A stretch of DNA of 64,000 nt from Halarcobacter sp. (GTDB lineage Bacteria; Campylobacterota; Campylobacteria; Campylobacterales; Arcobacteraceae): positions 2,762,680 to 2,826,679 of the forward strand of contig NZ_OY781470.1 of assembly GCF_963676935.1 (NCBI RefSeq). The letters are read 5' to 3'. Below the pieces are notes generated by a model. That model was not told the origin of the DNA. It searched no databases and saw only the letters and a list, made by a program, of their open reading frames with translations. How positions within the stretch are numbered: position 1 is the first letter of the stretch; each line of letters opens with the position of its first letter. Below, piece after piece: positions 36,102 through 44,091 of this stretch. The translations under genes were made by a program, and so were the position numbers.

Positions 36102-37022
36102 ATGAATATTTTAATTACAGGTTGTGCAGGATTTATAGGTTCTCATTTAGCAGAAGAACTATTAAAAGATAAAAAGAATACAATAATAGGAATAGATAAT
36201 TTATCTAGTGGAAATAAAGAAAATTTAGAACTTATCAATTCATTTGATGAATACAATAATTTTCTATTTATCAAAGCAGATATTAGAGATTTTTATGAAT
36301 TAACTAAAATAATTAAAAACCACAATATACAATATATTTACCACCTAGCAGCAATTGCTTCTGTACAAATATCTATAAGAAATCCTCTTTTATCTAATGA
36401 AGTTAATGTAAAAGGGACATTAAACGTATTAGAAGCTTCAAAACAAAATGGCGTTAAAAGAATTGTATTCTCTAGTTCTGCTGCAGTTTACGGTGATGAA
36501 AATAGTGTATTAAAATCGGAGAAAACCCCAACTAAACCTATTTCATCGTATGGATATGAAAAACTAATCAGTGAATACCATATGAAACTTTACAATGATC
36601 AATATAACTTAGAAACAGTTATCCTAAGATATTTTAATGTTTTTGGAGAAAGACAAAATACCAATAGTAACTATAGCGGAGTAATAACTATTTTTAATGA
36701 TAAATTTAAGAATAATGAAATTCCAAATATCTATGGAGATGGCGAACAATATAGAGATTTTATATATGTAAAAGATATTGTAAAAATAACAATAAAAGCA
36801 ATGAATATACAAAATATTTCAGGAGAACTATTTTGTGTAGGTAGCTCAAAAAAAACGACTATTAATGAACTCTTTAATCTCATGAATAAAAAATATAATA
36901 AAAATTTCAAAGCTAATTATTTAAAAACAAAAAATGGAGATATAAAAAAATCTATTTGTGATAATAGTAAATTAATGTCTACATTCAACATAAAACTGTC
37001 TAAAATAGACAATTTTATTTAG
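36102..37022 (+). CDS. NAD-dependent epimerase/dehydratase (extended SDR)
   Basis: This 306-residue protein has NILITGCAGFIGSHLAEEL (NAD-binding), YHLAAIASVQISIRNP, FSSSAAVYGD (catalytic Ser), YGYEKLISEY (YxxxK) and RYFNVFGERQ, close to UDP-glucose 4-epimerase/UDP-GlcNAc epimerases. The C-terminus stops about 10-15 residues earlier than usual, and the 3' end overlaps the convergent methyltransferase by eight bases. That suggests end erosion or a recombination boundary. It is the last gene of the plus-strand operon. Confidence 0.86.
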   Translation: MNILITGCAGFIGSHLAEELLKDKKNTIIGIDNLSSGNKENLELINSFDEYNNFLFIKADIRDFYELTKIIKNHNIQYIYHLAAIASVQISIRNPLLSNEVNVKGTLNVLEASKQNGVKRIVFSSSAAVYGDENSVLKSEKTPTKPISSYGYEKLISEYHMKLYNDQYNLETVILRYFNVFGERQNTNSNYSGVITIFNDKFKNNEIPNIYGDGEQYRDFIYVKDIVKITIKAMNIQNISGELFCVGSSKKTTINELFNLMNKKYNKNFKANYLKTKNGDIKKSICDNSKLMSTFNIKLSKIDNFI

Positions 37023-37611
37023 TACATATTATCATTTGTGTAGCTTGATGTAAATTTGTTACTCTATGATCAATAATATTAAAATATTGAGAAATGTAAT
37101 CCTTAAATTCGTTAAAATTCCATTCCCTTTGATGGGCTGGATTTCTTGGTGGACCATCTAAATACTTAGAATCTTTAGGATAAACCAAATCTCTTTCAGG
37201 AGTAGATAATACTAAGTATTTAAAATTTATCTTTTTTATATATTCAATTAATTCATTAGGATTAACTAAATGTTCAATAACATCAGAGCAAATTAATACA
37301 TCCACGTCTAAATCATAGTTTTTAGTAAAGTCAGATTCAAGCCATTTCTTTTTAGGATACTTATTTTTAAGAAAATCAAGATTTTCATCTAATTCTAGGC
37401 CAATTGTTTTATATTCACCTAAATATGTAACTAATTTATATCCTGAACCACATCCTATATCACATACTTTAGATAACTTATTTTTTTTCATTAATCCTAA
37501 GGCATGCAGATATATTTCAAGTTGCCAATCATCAGTTTCATTTTGATCATTATAGTGTACATATTTATCTCTTGATTTATAGTTATCTTTTAAAAAATAG
37601 TTATTTTTCAT
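37015..37611 (-). CDS. SAM-dependent methyltransferase
   Basis: This 198-residue class I methyltransferase has VCDIGCGSGYKLVTYL (motif I, about 43-58), TIGLELDENL (motif II), DVLICSDVIEHLVNPNEL and FKYLVLSTPERDLV. The C-terminal part has NPAHQREWNFNEF, typical of methyltransferases in sugar loci. It overlaps the upstream GT-like gene by four bases and is probably translated with it. The acceptor is unknown. Confidence 0.8.
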   Translation of the reverse strand: MKNNYFLKDNYKSRDKYVHYNDQNETDDWQLEIYLHALGLMKKNKLSKVCDIGCGSGYKLVTYLGEYKTIGLELDENLDFLKNKYPKKKWLESDFTKNYDLDVDVLICSDVIEHLVNPNELIEYIKKINFKYLVLSTPERDLVYPKDSKYLDGPPRNPAHQREWNFNEFKDYISQYFNIIDHRVTNLHQATQMIICTK

Positions 37612-38906
37612 ATTCTACCTTTTTCTATTATGTTTTTTATTTTTGTTGCTGCTACATCAATGGGATTCTTTCTTGATAATATATTAAATTGATCATCTAA
37701 GAACTCTTTTGCCCGTTGTCTAATATTTAATCTATTAGATAATTCATACCTTATCATTTTAACCAATGAATTAGTATCTGTACTAATGCTGTAAGCACCT
37801 TTAGGATTTTTATATAATTTCACCAATTCATTATGAGGATTATGATAAACAACTGGCTTTCCATATGCTAAAGATTCACAAATTATAGTACTAAACCTAC
37901 TTATAACAATTGTTGATTTCTTTATCGTTGTATATATATCATCCTCACTTACATTATAAAAAGTAGATAACTCACCTTTGTCAGCATGATGTTGTGCTAT
38001 TATATAGTTTAAATTTAAAATATTACAAGCTTCAATTACTTGTTCTAACCATAATTCTCTAACTTCTTCATAAGTTCCATACGTGAAATTTACATTTATC
38101 ATTACTAAATGTTCATCAGGAAAAGTTACAGGGCTATTCCACATATCAAACATTTTAGGCAATCCAACTATAGCACATTTATCTTTTTTATTTTGTAAAA
38201 ACTTCATATCATTTCGACCACAAGTTAAAACAAATTCTGTTGTCTGATATGGATATCTTTTTATTTTATAATCTTTATCTTCAAAGTCTTCTATTCCATC
38301 AACTAAACCTATAGTTTTTATACCTTTTTCTTTAGATTGAACAATAATATCTCTATCTATCCAATCTACAAGACAAACCAATGCCTCAAAATTGATAAAA
38401 TGTATGGCATCAATACTCACTGTTTCAATATCTGAGTTTTCTTCTAATCCAATCTTTACATTAATATAATCATAATGACTAGGGTTAATAATAATTGCAA
38501 CTCTAAATCCTAGTTTAATTAAGGCTCTACTTACTAAACTTGAATCTATAACATTCGATCTATTATATGCAAAAAATAATATATCATATTTATTTTTATA
38601 TATAGATATTAAGAACTTTTTATAATCATTATAAAGTATTAGTCCTAATGATTTATTATGAGATACAATTACTTTAGATAAATCAAAACTATTTGATATT
38701 TCATTCCAATATTTAGGAGAATCTATTATAATATAGTCGAACCTAGAAATATTCTCTTTCTTATAAATATTTTTTCCTATTTTAAAATTATCTACAAAAC
38801 CAAGAATATCAATACCATACTCTTTTAATTGTGAACTAAGTTCAATAGTCAAATTATTATATGGTGCTAAATATATTCTCTTATTTTTTAAATTATCTAA
38901 TTCCAT
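37608..38906 (-). CDS. GT-B-like glycosyl/glycerophosphotransferase with N-terminal Rossmann-like module
   Basis: This is a 432-residue protein. Residues 1-80 (KRIYLAPYNNL, ILGFVDNFK, DYIIIDSPKYWNEISNSF) are the island's shared module. Then DILFFAYNRSNVIDSSLVSRAL, LVMINVNFTYGTYEEV, YIIAQHHADKGE and VISRFSTIICESLAYGKPVVYHNP fit a GT-B fold related to CDP-glycerol or UDP-GlcNAc epimerase-like transferases. Donor and acceptor are unknown. It lies next to the gene-free stretch with the mobile-element remnant. Confidence 0.65.
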   Translation of the reverse strand: MELDNLKNKRIYLAPYNNLTIELSSQLKEYGIDILGFVDNFKIGKNIYKKENISRFDYIIIDSPKYWNEISNSFDLSKVIVSHNKSLGLILYNDYKKFLISIYKNKYDILFFAYNRSNVIDSSLVSRALIKLGFRVAIIINPSHYDYINVKIGLEENSDIETVSIDAIHFINFEALVCLVDWIDRDIIVQSKEKGIKTIGLVDGIEDFEDKDYKIKRYPYQTTEFVLTCGRNDMKFLQNKKDKCAIVGLPKMFDMWNSPVTFPDEHLVMINVNFTYGTYEEVRELWLEQVIEACNILNLNYIIAQHHADKGELSTFYNVSEDDIYTTIKKSTIVISRFSTIICESLAYGKPVVYHNPHNELVKLYKNPKGAYSISTDTNSLVKMIRYELSNRLNIRQRAKEFLDDQFNILSRKNPIDVAATKIKNIIEKGRI

Positions 38907-38920
38907 TTAATTACCTAAAT

Positions 38921-39304
38921 TAATTTTCACACATAAAAAATCATAAATTTTTTATACTTAAAAGCTTTGTCAAACCCCATAAGCATGAACTTTTAGTGAT
39001 AATTAGATCGACAAAAGAACTATTATAAAGGTTTTTTATAGGAGTTGTCAATTTTATCAAAACTGCTATAAATAATGTATTAATAGATCTGATTATATAA
39101 ATTTCAATTAATCTTGAAATTTAAGTGTGATCTGTCAACAATTTATAGGGCACAAAATTTTTAATTTAACTAACCGTTATTCTAAATATAACATTTTTCT
39201 TCAAAATCACTTGGAGATATTTTTCAATCACAAGAGATTGTCAAGACAAATAAAGATTTATACGTGTTCACATGAAAAATAACTTAGTTTTATGTGCGAA
39301 AGTT
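38921..39304. mobile_element. Decayed mobile-element remnant with terminal inverted repeats; no intact gene
   Basis: This covers most of the only gene-free stretch over 300 bases (38907-39325). Its ends carry 18-base inverted repeats matching at 15 positions (core TTTCRCACATAAAA at 38925-38938 and 39301-39288). On the minus strand, 39182-39223 encodes KISPSDFEEKCYI-stop, like the extreme C-terminus of IS3-family transposases, with an in-frame stop just upstream. The rest is non-coding. No target duplication is evident. The repeats and the fragment may come from different elements. Confidence 0.4.
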
Positions 39305-39325
39305 GAGTTATAAAATTTAATATTT

Positions 39326-40687
39326 TTAAAATAAATTACAAATACTTAAAATATTTATATTAAAATTTTTTTTCTTTGCATAGTTTTCTATTAGATTCTG
39401 AATCTCTATTGCATAAGCGATACTTGTAATTAAAATATTTTTATTATTCAAGTCCAATGTTATATCTTCTAATTTAGACACCTTAAACTCATTTAAAAAG
39501 TTAGAATCATTTCTATCTATAACAGCTAAGACTTTTACTCTATTCTTTTCTAGCTTTTTTAATAAATCACTAGCCAGCTTTCCTGCTCCATAAAGAATCA
39601 CTTCTTTTATATTTCTATACTCTAATATACTTATAAACATTTCACTATCTATTTCATTAATATTAATATTTTTTATTTTATATTCCAGATTAGTAAGACT
39701 TTTTGAATCTAAAAATTTTATCATTCCTATATCTAGCTTATTTATTAATATAACTTTTAAAAAATTGTATGAAAAATTTATAAAATATACAGGATTTTCT
39801 TTTTTTACTATTTCTATTATATCTTTTTGAGGAGTAGTTAATTTACTTAACTTATATAATATTAGTTGTAAGTAAATTTTTGTATCAATATTAAATATAC
39901 ATAAACTAGATAATAAATGTGTAGTTATAATATATAAAGATCTTGAATAAAAAAAACCTTCATATCTATTAAATAAACTATTATCTATTAAAAAATTTTT
40001 AATTGAAGATAAACTAAAAAACATATCTTCAATATGCTTATTAGATATTGATTGAGTAATAGAGTTTTCTCTTACAAACCAATTATACAATATGTTTTCA
40101 ATACTTAAATTTTTCTTTGAATAAAAAAATAATTGTAGAGTAACAAATTGATCTTCATAAAATCTTTTTTCGGGAAAAAAGATTTTATTCTCAATAAAAA
40201 GATTTTTTTTATATATTTTATTACAAACCATTAGAGATATATTAGAAGTCATAAAATCTGATATAGGGTTATTTACAGAATATTCTTTGGGAGATATTGA
40301 TAAAACCTCTTCTGAAGAATTTACTCTTTTATATCGACAAGTAACAATATCACATTTCTTATAAAAGGCCTCATTGTAAAGAAGCTCAACCATCTTCGGA
40401 TGTATAGTATCATCACTATCTATAAAAATCAAATATCTTGTTTTTGAGTATTTAATCCCTGTATTTCTGGCTCCCCCTAGTCCTTTATTTTCTTGATTTA
40501 TTATTTTTATACGAGAATCTTTTTCTTTATAATTTCGTGCAATACTTAAACTATTATCAGGTGACCCATCATTTATAATTAAAATTTCTATTTCTTTAAA
40601 TGATTGTTTTATTACAGAGTCTAAACATTTTTTTAAATATTTTTCAACATTATAAATAGGAATTATCACACTCACAAGCTTATTCAT
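39326..40687 (-). CDS. Family 2 glycosyltransferase with C-terminal Rossmann-like domain
   Basis: This is a 453-residue protein. The N-terminal GT2 domain (1-220) has VSVIIPIYNVEKYLKKCLDSV, IEILIINDGSPDNSL, GGARNTGI and a DxD-like FIDSDDTIHP, then EDQFVTLQLF. A helical linker follows. The last 95 residues (EVILYGAGKLASDLLKKLE, VLAVIDRND, NILITSIAYAIEIQNLI) form a small NAD-type Rossmann domain resembling the N-terminal module of other island proteins, here with an intact GxGxxG-like loop. It is the last gene of the pse operon. Sugar specificity is unknown. Confidence 0.82.
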   Translation of the reverse strand: MNKLVSVIIPIYNVEKYLKKCLDSVIKQSFKEIEILIINDGSPDNSLSIARNYKEKDSRIKIINQENKGLGGARNTGIKYSKTRYLIFIDSDDTIHPKMVELLYNEAFYKKCDIVTCRYKRVNSSEEVLSISPKEYSVNNPISDFMTSNISLMVCNKIYKKNLFIENKIFFPEKRFYEDQFVTLQLFFYSKKNLSIENILYNWFVRENSITQSISNKHIEDMFFSLSSIKNFLIDNSLFNRYEGFFYSRSLYIITTHLLSSLCIFNIDTKIYLQLILYKLSKLTTPQKDIIEIVKKENPVYFINFSYNFLKVILINKLDIGMIKFLDSKSLTNLEYKIKNININEIDSEMFISILEYRNIKEVILYGAGKLASDLLKKLEKNRVKVLAVIDRNDSNFLNEFKVSKLEDITLDLNNKNILITSIAYAIEIQNLIENYAKKKNFNINILSICNLF

Positions 40688-40708
40688 AACTATTTAATCA
40701 CTCACTTC

Positions 40709-41710
40709 TCAAGCATATGCATTTTTACATATTAATTCTAAATTATCATACATAGATTTCCACCCCTTACTCTCAATGATTTTATTATTATTTGCTCCTG
40801 AAAAGAAGGGGTATCCTTCTCTTCTTTTATCTATCTTTTGATTCAATTCTTTTTGAATAACTTTTTCCATAGTAGATATAATCTCTTTTACACTATATCC
40901 CTTTCCAAATCCTGAATTAAAAATATCACTATCATTTAAATCTAAATATTCTATAGCTTCAACATGAGCATTTGCCAAATCTTCAACATGGATATAATCC
41001 CTGATACAAGTCCCATCTTTAGTATCAAAATCATCTCTATATATAGACAAAGTATCTTTTTTACCAGTTATAACTTTTACAATAAGTGAGATAAAATGTA
41101 TTTCAGGTTCATGTTTTTCACCTATTCTTGGGCTAAGTTCACCTTTATCATAAAAAATATCTACGCCAGCTATATTAAAATATCTAAAAATAATATATTT
41201 AAAATCTCTATTTTTTGAGAAACTATCTTTTAATATATCCTCACTCATTAATTTACTCATACCATAAGGATTTATAAGTTTTGTTTCAAAACTTTCTTCT
41301 ATTTCTTTATTATTTTTAAGCTCTCCATAAACAGCAGCTAAACTTGAAAATATAAACTTTTTTACATTGTTATAAATAGTACACTTTATCAAGTTTGCTG
41401 TATTAAAAGTATTGTTTGTATAGTATTTTATAAGATTTTTTATTGATTCAGAAACAATACTACTACCTGCAAAATGTATTATCACATCAAATTTTTCTTT
41501 TTTAAATAATCCATTAAGTAAAAAGTATTGAGATAAATCTAATTCAACAAATCTAAAATCTTTTATCTCTTTTAATTTTTTAATTGTATCAATATGTCCT
41601 GTTGATAGATTATCAACAATAATTACATTATGACTAATTTTTTCAAGTAATTGCTTAGCAACATGACTACCAATATATCCAGCACCACCTGTAATTTTAC
41701 AACTGCTCAA
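40709..41710 (-). CDS. galE: UDP-glucose 4-epimerase-like protein with an abnormal 5' end
   Basis: This 333-residue extended SDR has ITGGAGYIGSHVAKQLLE, VIIVDNLSTGH, IHFAGSSIVSES, FSSLAAVYGE, NPYGMSKLMSE (YxxxK), RYFNIAGVD and a C-terminal GWKSMYDNLE, all GalE-like. The conserved beta1 residues before TGGAGYIGSH are altered (SSCK in place of a form like MKILV) and no ATG exists. The only start is TTG at 41710, inside the last codons of the DJ-1 gene. A deletion that fused the two genes would explain this. The FSSLAAVYG Ser is kept. Confidence 0.8.
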   Translation of the reverse strand: MSSCKITGGAGYIGSHVAKQLLEKISHNVIIVDNLSTGHIDTIKKLKEIKDFRFVELDLSQYFLLNGLFKKEKFDVIIHFAGSSIVSESIKNLIKYYTNNTFNTANLIKCTIYNNVKKFIFSSLAAVYGELKNNKEIEESFETKLINPYGMSKLMSEDILKDSFSKNRDFKYIIFRYFNIAGVDIFYDKGELSPRIGEKHEPEIHFISLIVKVITGKKDTLSIYRDDFDTKDGTCIRDYIHVEDLANAHVEAIEYLDLNDSDIFNSGFGKGYSVKEIISTMEKVIQKELNQKIDKRREGYPFFSGANNNKIIESKGWKSMYDNLELICKNAYA

Positions 41711-42203
41711 TCAAAGCCCTCATCCACTGATGATTATTTCTAAAATGAGGTGAAGACACAAAATGTCCATCTACAACTACATCTTCATCTAGATATTCAC
41801 ATCCACTATTTATAAGGTCATCTTTCATTCCTTTATAACAAGTTGCTTTTTTGCCTTTCATTATTTTTGCAGAGATTGCAACCCAAGAGCCATGACAGAT
41901 TGTTGCTATTAGCTTTTTCTTCTCATCCATCTCTTTTACAAAATCAAGTATCTCTTTTACTTGTCTTGCTCTATCCGGTCCTTCGTGTCCTCCGGGAATG
42001 ACGACAATATCAAAATCCTTTTCCTTTAATTCACTGCATTTTATAGTTGGAGTTGCTTCTTGTCCAAGTTTACCACTTACACTTTTATCTCCTGCAATTG
42101 CCACATCAACTTTTATATTCTCTTCTTGCAGTCTATAAAAAGGGTAGGTAAACTCACTATCTTCAAACCCTTTCCCTATAATTATTACAGCTCTTTTTTC
42201 CAT
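41697..42203 (-). CDS. DJ-1/PfpI family protein
   Basis: This 168-residue protein has AVIIIGKGFEDSEFTYP (conserved Glu in the DJ-1 position), VVIPGGHEGPDRAR and the nucleophile elbow ATICHGSWVAISA with Cys-His. Family members are glyoxalase/deglycase-like hydrolases or chaperones. It starts immediately after the frameshifted cupin gene, within a sugar operon, where such a protein is unexpected. It may have been inserted here together with the galE truncation. Its function in this pathway is unknown. Confidence 0.85.
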   Translation of the reverse strand: MEKRAVIIIGKGFEDSEFTYPFYRLQEENIKVDVAIAGDKSVSGKLGQEATPTIKCSELKEKDFDIVVIPGGHEGPDRARQVKEILDFVKEMDEKKKLIATICHGSWVAISAKIMKGKKATCYKGMKDDLINSGCEYLDEDVVVDGHFVSSPHFRNNHQWMRALIEQL

Positions 42204-42898
42204 TTATATCTCCTTTGAAAGCAACAAAATAGTATTTCCTACTTTCATATTACTCATATCTTTTAATCTAAATATTTTACCAACATTTTTATCATTATTC
42301 AAAATAGATATTATTGAATTTTCATCATAAGTATTTAATTGTTTTAAATCATCTATTTTAAGTATTTCAACTTTTGTAGTTCCAAATTTTTTTATAGTAT
42401 TATTGGGGAAAGACAAAGATAAATTTTTTACATCTTCATAGCAGTTTTTATTCTCATACTCTTTGCCTTGTCTTCCATAAGTATCATTTATCCTTGCTAA
42501 ATCAAACTTATTTACAGGAGTTTCAATTTCCAGTACAAAGCACCTTCTTCATTAATTGCTTGTGTTTGATGAAAAATCTTTTTTTCAAAAAACAATCCAT
42601 CTAAATTTTTTAATAAATTTGTTTTGTTTAGAGTACCACACATAACCTCACCATCTAAGCATACTAAAGAGGTTTGTTTTTTCACATGGCAATGCATTGA
42701 TGTATTTTGCATATATCTTATATTTAATATCCATATTGCACAATACTCATTTTCATAAAGAAGATATTCACTTCCCCAAGGTTTTTTTACTAAAATATCT
42801 TTAAAATCAATATCACACTCTAAATCATTGTAAATTAACCCATCTAAGTTTTCTTTATCTTCTAATGCTGGTTCTAATATGTATTTTATATCTTTCAT
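42204..42898 (-). pseudogene. Cupin-domain protein gene broken by a one-base frameshift
   Basis: The cupin reading frame runs from ATG 42898 (VKKPWGSEYLLYE, TSMHCHVKKQTSLVCLDGE) to an apparent end at 42512. After residue EGAL the conserved-looking continuation VLEIETPVNKFDLARIND is in another frame. It stays open through GRQGKEYENKN to LLLSKEI and the stop at 42204. Restoring one base near 42535-42537 gives one 231-residue protein: cupin plus a small C-terminal domain. It could be a recent null mutation, phase-variable state or base-calling error. It overlaps the ATP-grasp gene by four bases. Confidence 0.75.
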
Positions 42899-44091
42899 TC
42901 TGTCTCTATTTTTATCAATTTTATTGCTTGTTTCAGGATACTATTTGCTTCTTGTAAAGATTTATCTGATACTAATACAAAACATACTCTTGACGTCCCA
43001 TCTTTATACTCTTTAATTGTATCACCCTTTTTTGCAAAAAGAAATATTTGCTCAACACCTTGTAATTTTTTTGCCTCTTCTATACCTTGAATATTTTTTA
43101 TAATACCAGGTTTAGGGAAAGGTGATCCAGTAAGAGCATATTTATTTTTACTATTTTCTAATGCTTCATTTTTAAGCTTCTTACCTAATGCTGTTAAAAT
43201 AGCATTTTGCATAATATTTTTACCTGTTGAAGCTGGAACTAAAAAGTACGGGTCTAAACCACCTGCAACTCTAACTGTTGCCTCAATAATTCTTACTCCC
43301 TTTTTAGTAACTATTGAATCTAATTTTACAGTACCTGATTTGATCCCTAAAACTTCACCTGTTTTTTTTGCCAAATCAAATAATTCTTCTTGGATATTTT
43401 TAGCTAAAGAACTAGGATTTTGCAATCCAATCTCTACAGGATAAATATCTCTTGTAAAAAATCTATCCGTGATATATTCAGGTACAAAATTTCCATTACA
43501 ATCAAATATACATTGAACTGTTTGTTCTTCCCCTATATAAAACTCTTCTACTAAAATTTTTTCAAATGAGTTTAGCAATTCATCAATATGTTCTTTTATC
43601 CCTGTTTGATTATGAAATATTTTAGCACCTACACTACCAAAACCATTGTTTGGTTTAATGATTATAGGAAAATCAATATCAAGATTTAATTCTTTATCCT
43701 CTTTGGTCAAAATCTTAAATTTTGCATTTGGTATTATAGAATTTTCTATCTCTTTTCTAAATCTGGTCTTATCTTTACAAATAGTTGCTATCTCTTCACT
43801 TACTCCACAAAAACCAAAATAATCATTTACCGCGCCCATTGTAATTGCAGCATCAACAGCAATACATACTATTCCTTTTATATTGATGCCTTCTTTTTTT
43901 AATCGTTTTATATTTTCAATATGAGCCTCTTTATCATAAATACTAATATTTACAAAAATATCAACCTCATCTTTGGCTACACAATTACTATTATAGTCAC
44001 TGCAAACAATCCCTAATCCCAAATTTTTTGCCTCTTCTATTGCAGGTATTTGATGAATAGAACCTCCAATTATCCAAATATACTCTTTCAT
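42895..44091 (-). CDS. ATP-grasp ligase (second of a pair)
   Basis: This 398-residue protein has an N-terminal preATP-grasp fold (IWIIGGSIHQIPAIEEAKN), then ATP-grasp motifs FPIIIKPNNGFGSVGAKIF (Gly-rich loop), ILVEEFYIGEEQTVQC and IIEATVRVAGGLDPYF with metal/phosphate residues. It ends in a carboxylase-like small domain. Such enzymes form amide or peptide bonds through acyl-phosphates. With the paired ligase and the PIG-L deacetylase it may acylate an amino group of the nonulosonate precursor. The substrate is inferred only. Confidence 0.8.
   Translation of the reverse strand: MKEYIWIIGGSIHQIPAIEEAKNLGLGIVCSDYNSNCVAKDEVDIFVNISIYDKEAHIENIKRLKKEGINIKGIVCIAVDAAITMGAVNDYFGFCGVSEEIATICKDKTRFRKEIENSIIPNAKFKILTKEDKELNLDIDFPIIIKPNNGFGSVGAKIFHNQTGIKEHIDELLNSFEKILVEEFYIGEEQTVQCIFDCNGNFVPEYITDRFFTRDIYPVEIGLQNPSSLAKNIQEELFDLAKKTGEVLGIKSGTVKLDSIVTKKGVRIIEATVRVAGGLDPYFLVPASTGKNIMQNAILTALGKKLKNEALENSKNKYALTGSPFPKPGIIKNIQGIEEAKKLQGVEQIFLFAKKGDTIKEYKDGTSRVCFVLVSDKSLQEANSILKQAIKLIKIETE

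Noticed and set aside
28623-37022. Phosphonate biosynthesis operon
   Set aside because: A cytidylyltransferase and class III aminotransferase fit, but no PEP mutase or phosphonopyruvate decarboxylase is present.
42204-42416. Separate small SAF-like gene
   Set aside because: The reading frame continues upstream without a stop past 42530 into the cupin gene, and its supposed start is an internal TTG, so it is the shifted 3' part of that gene.
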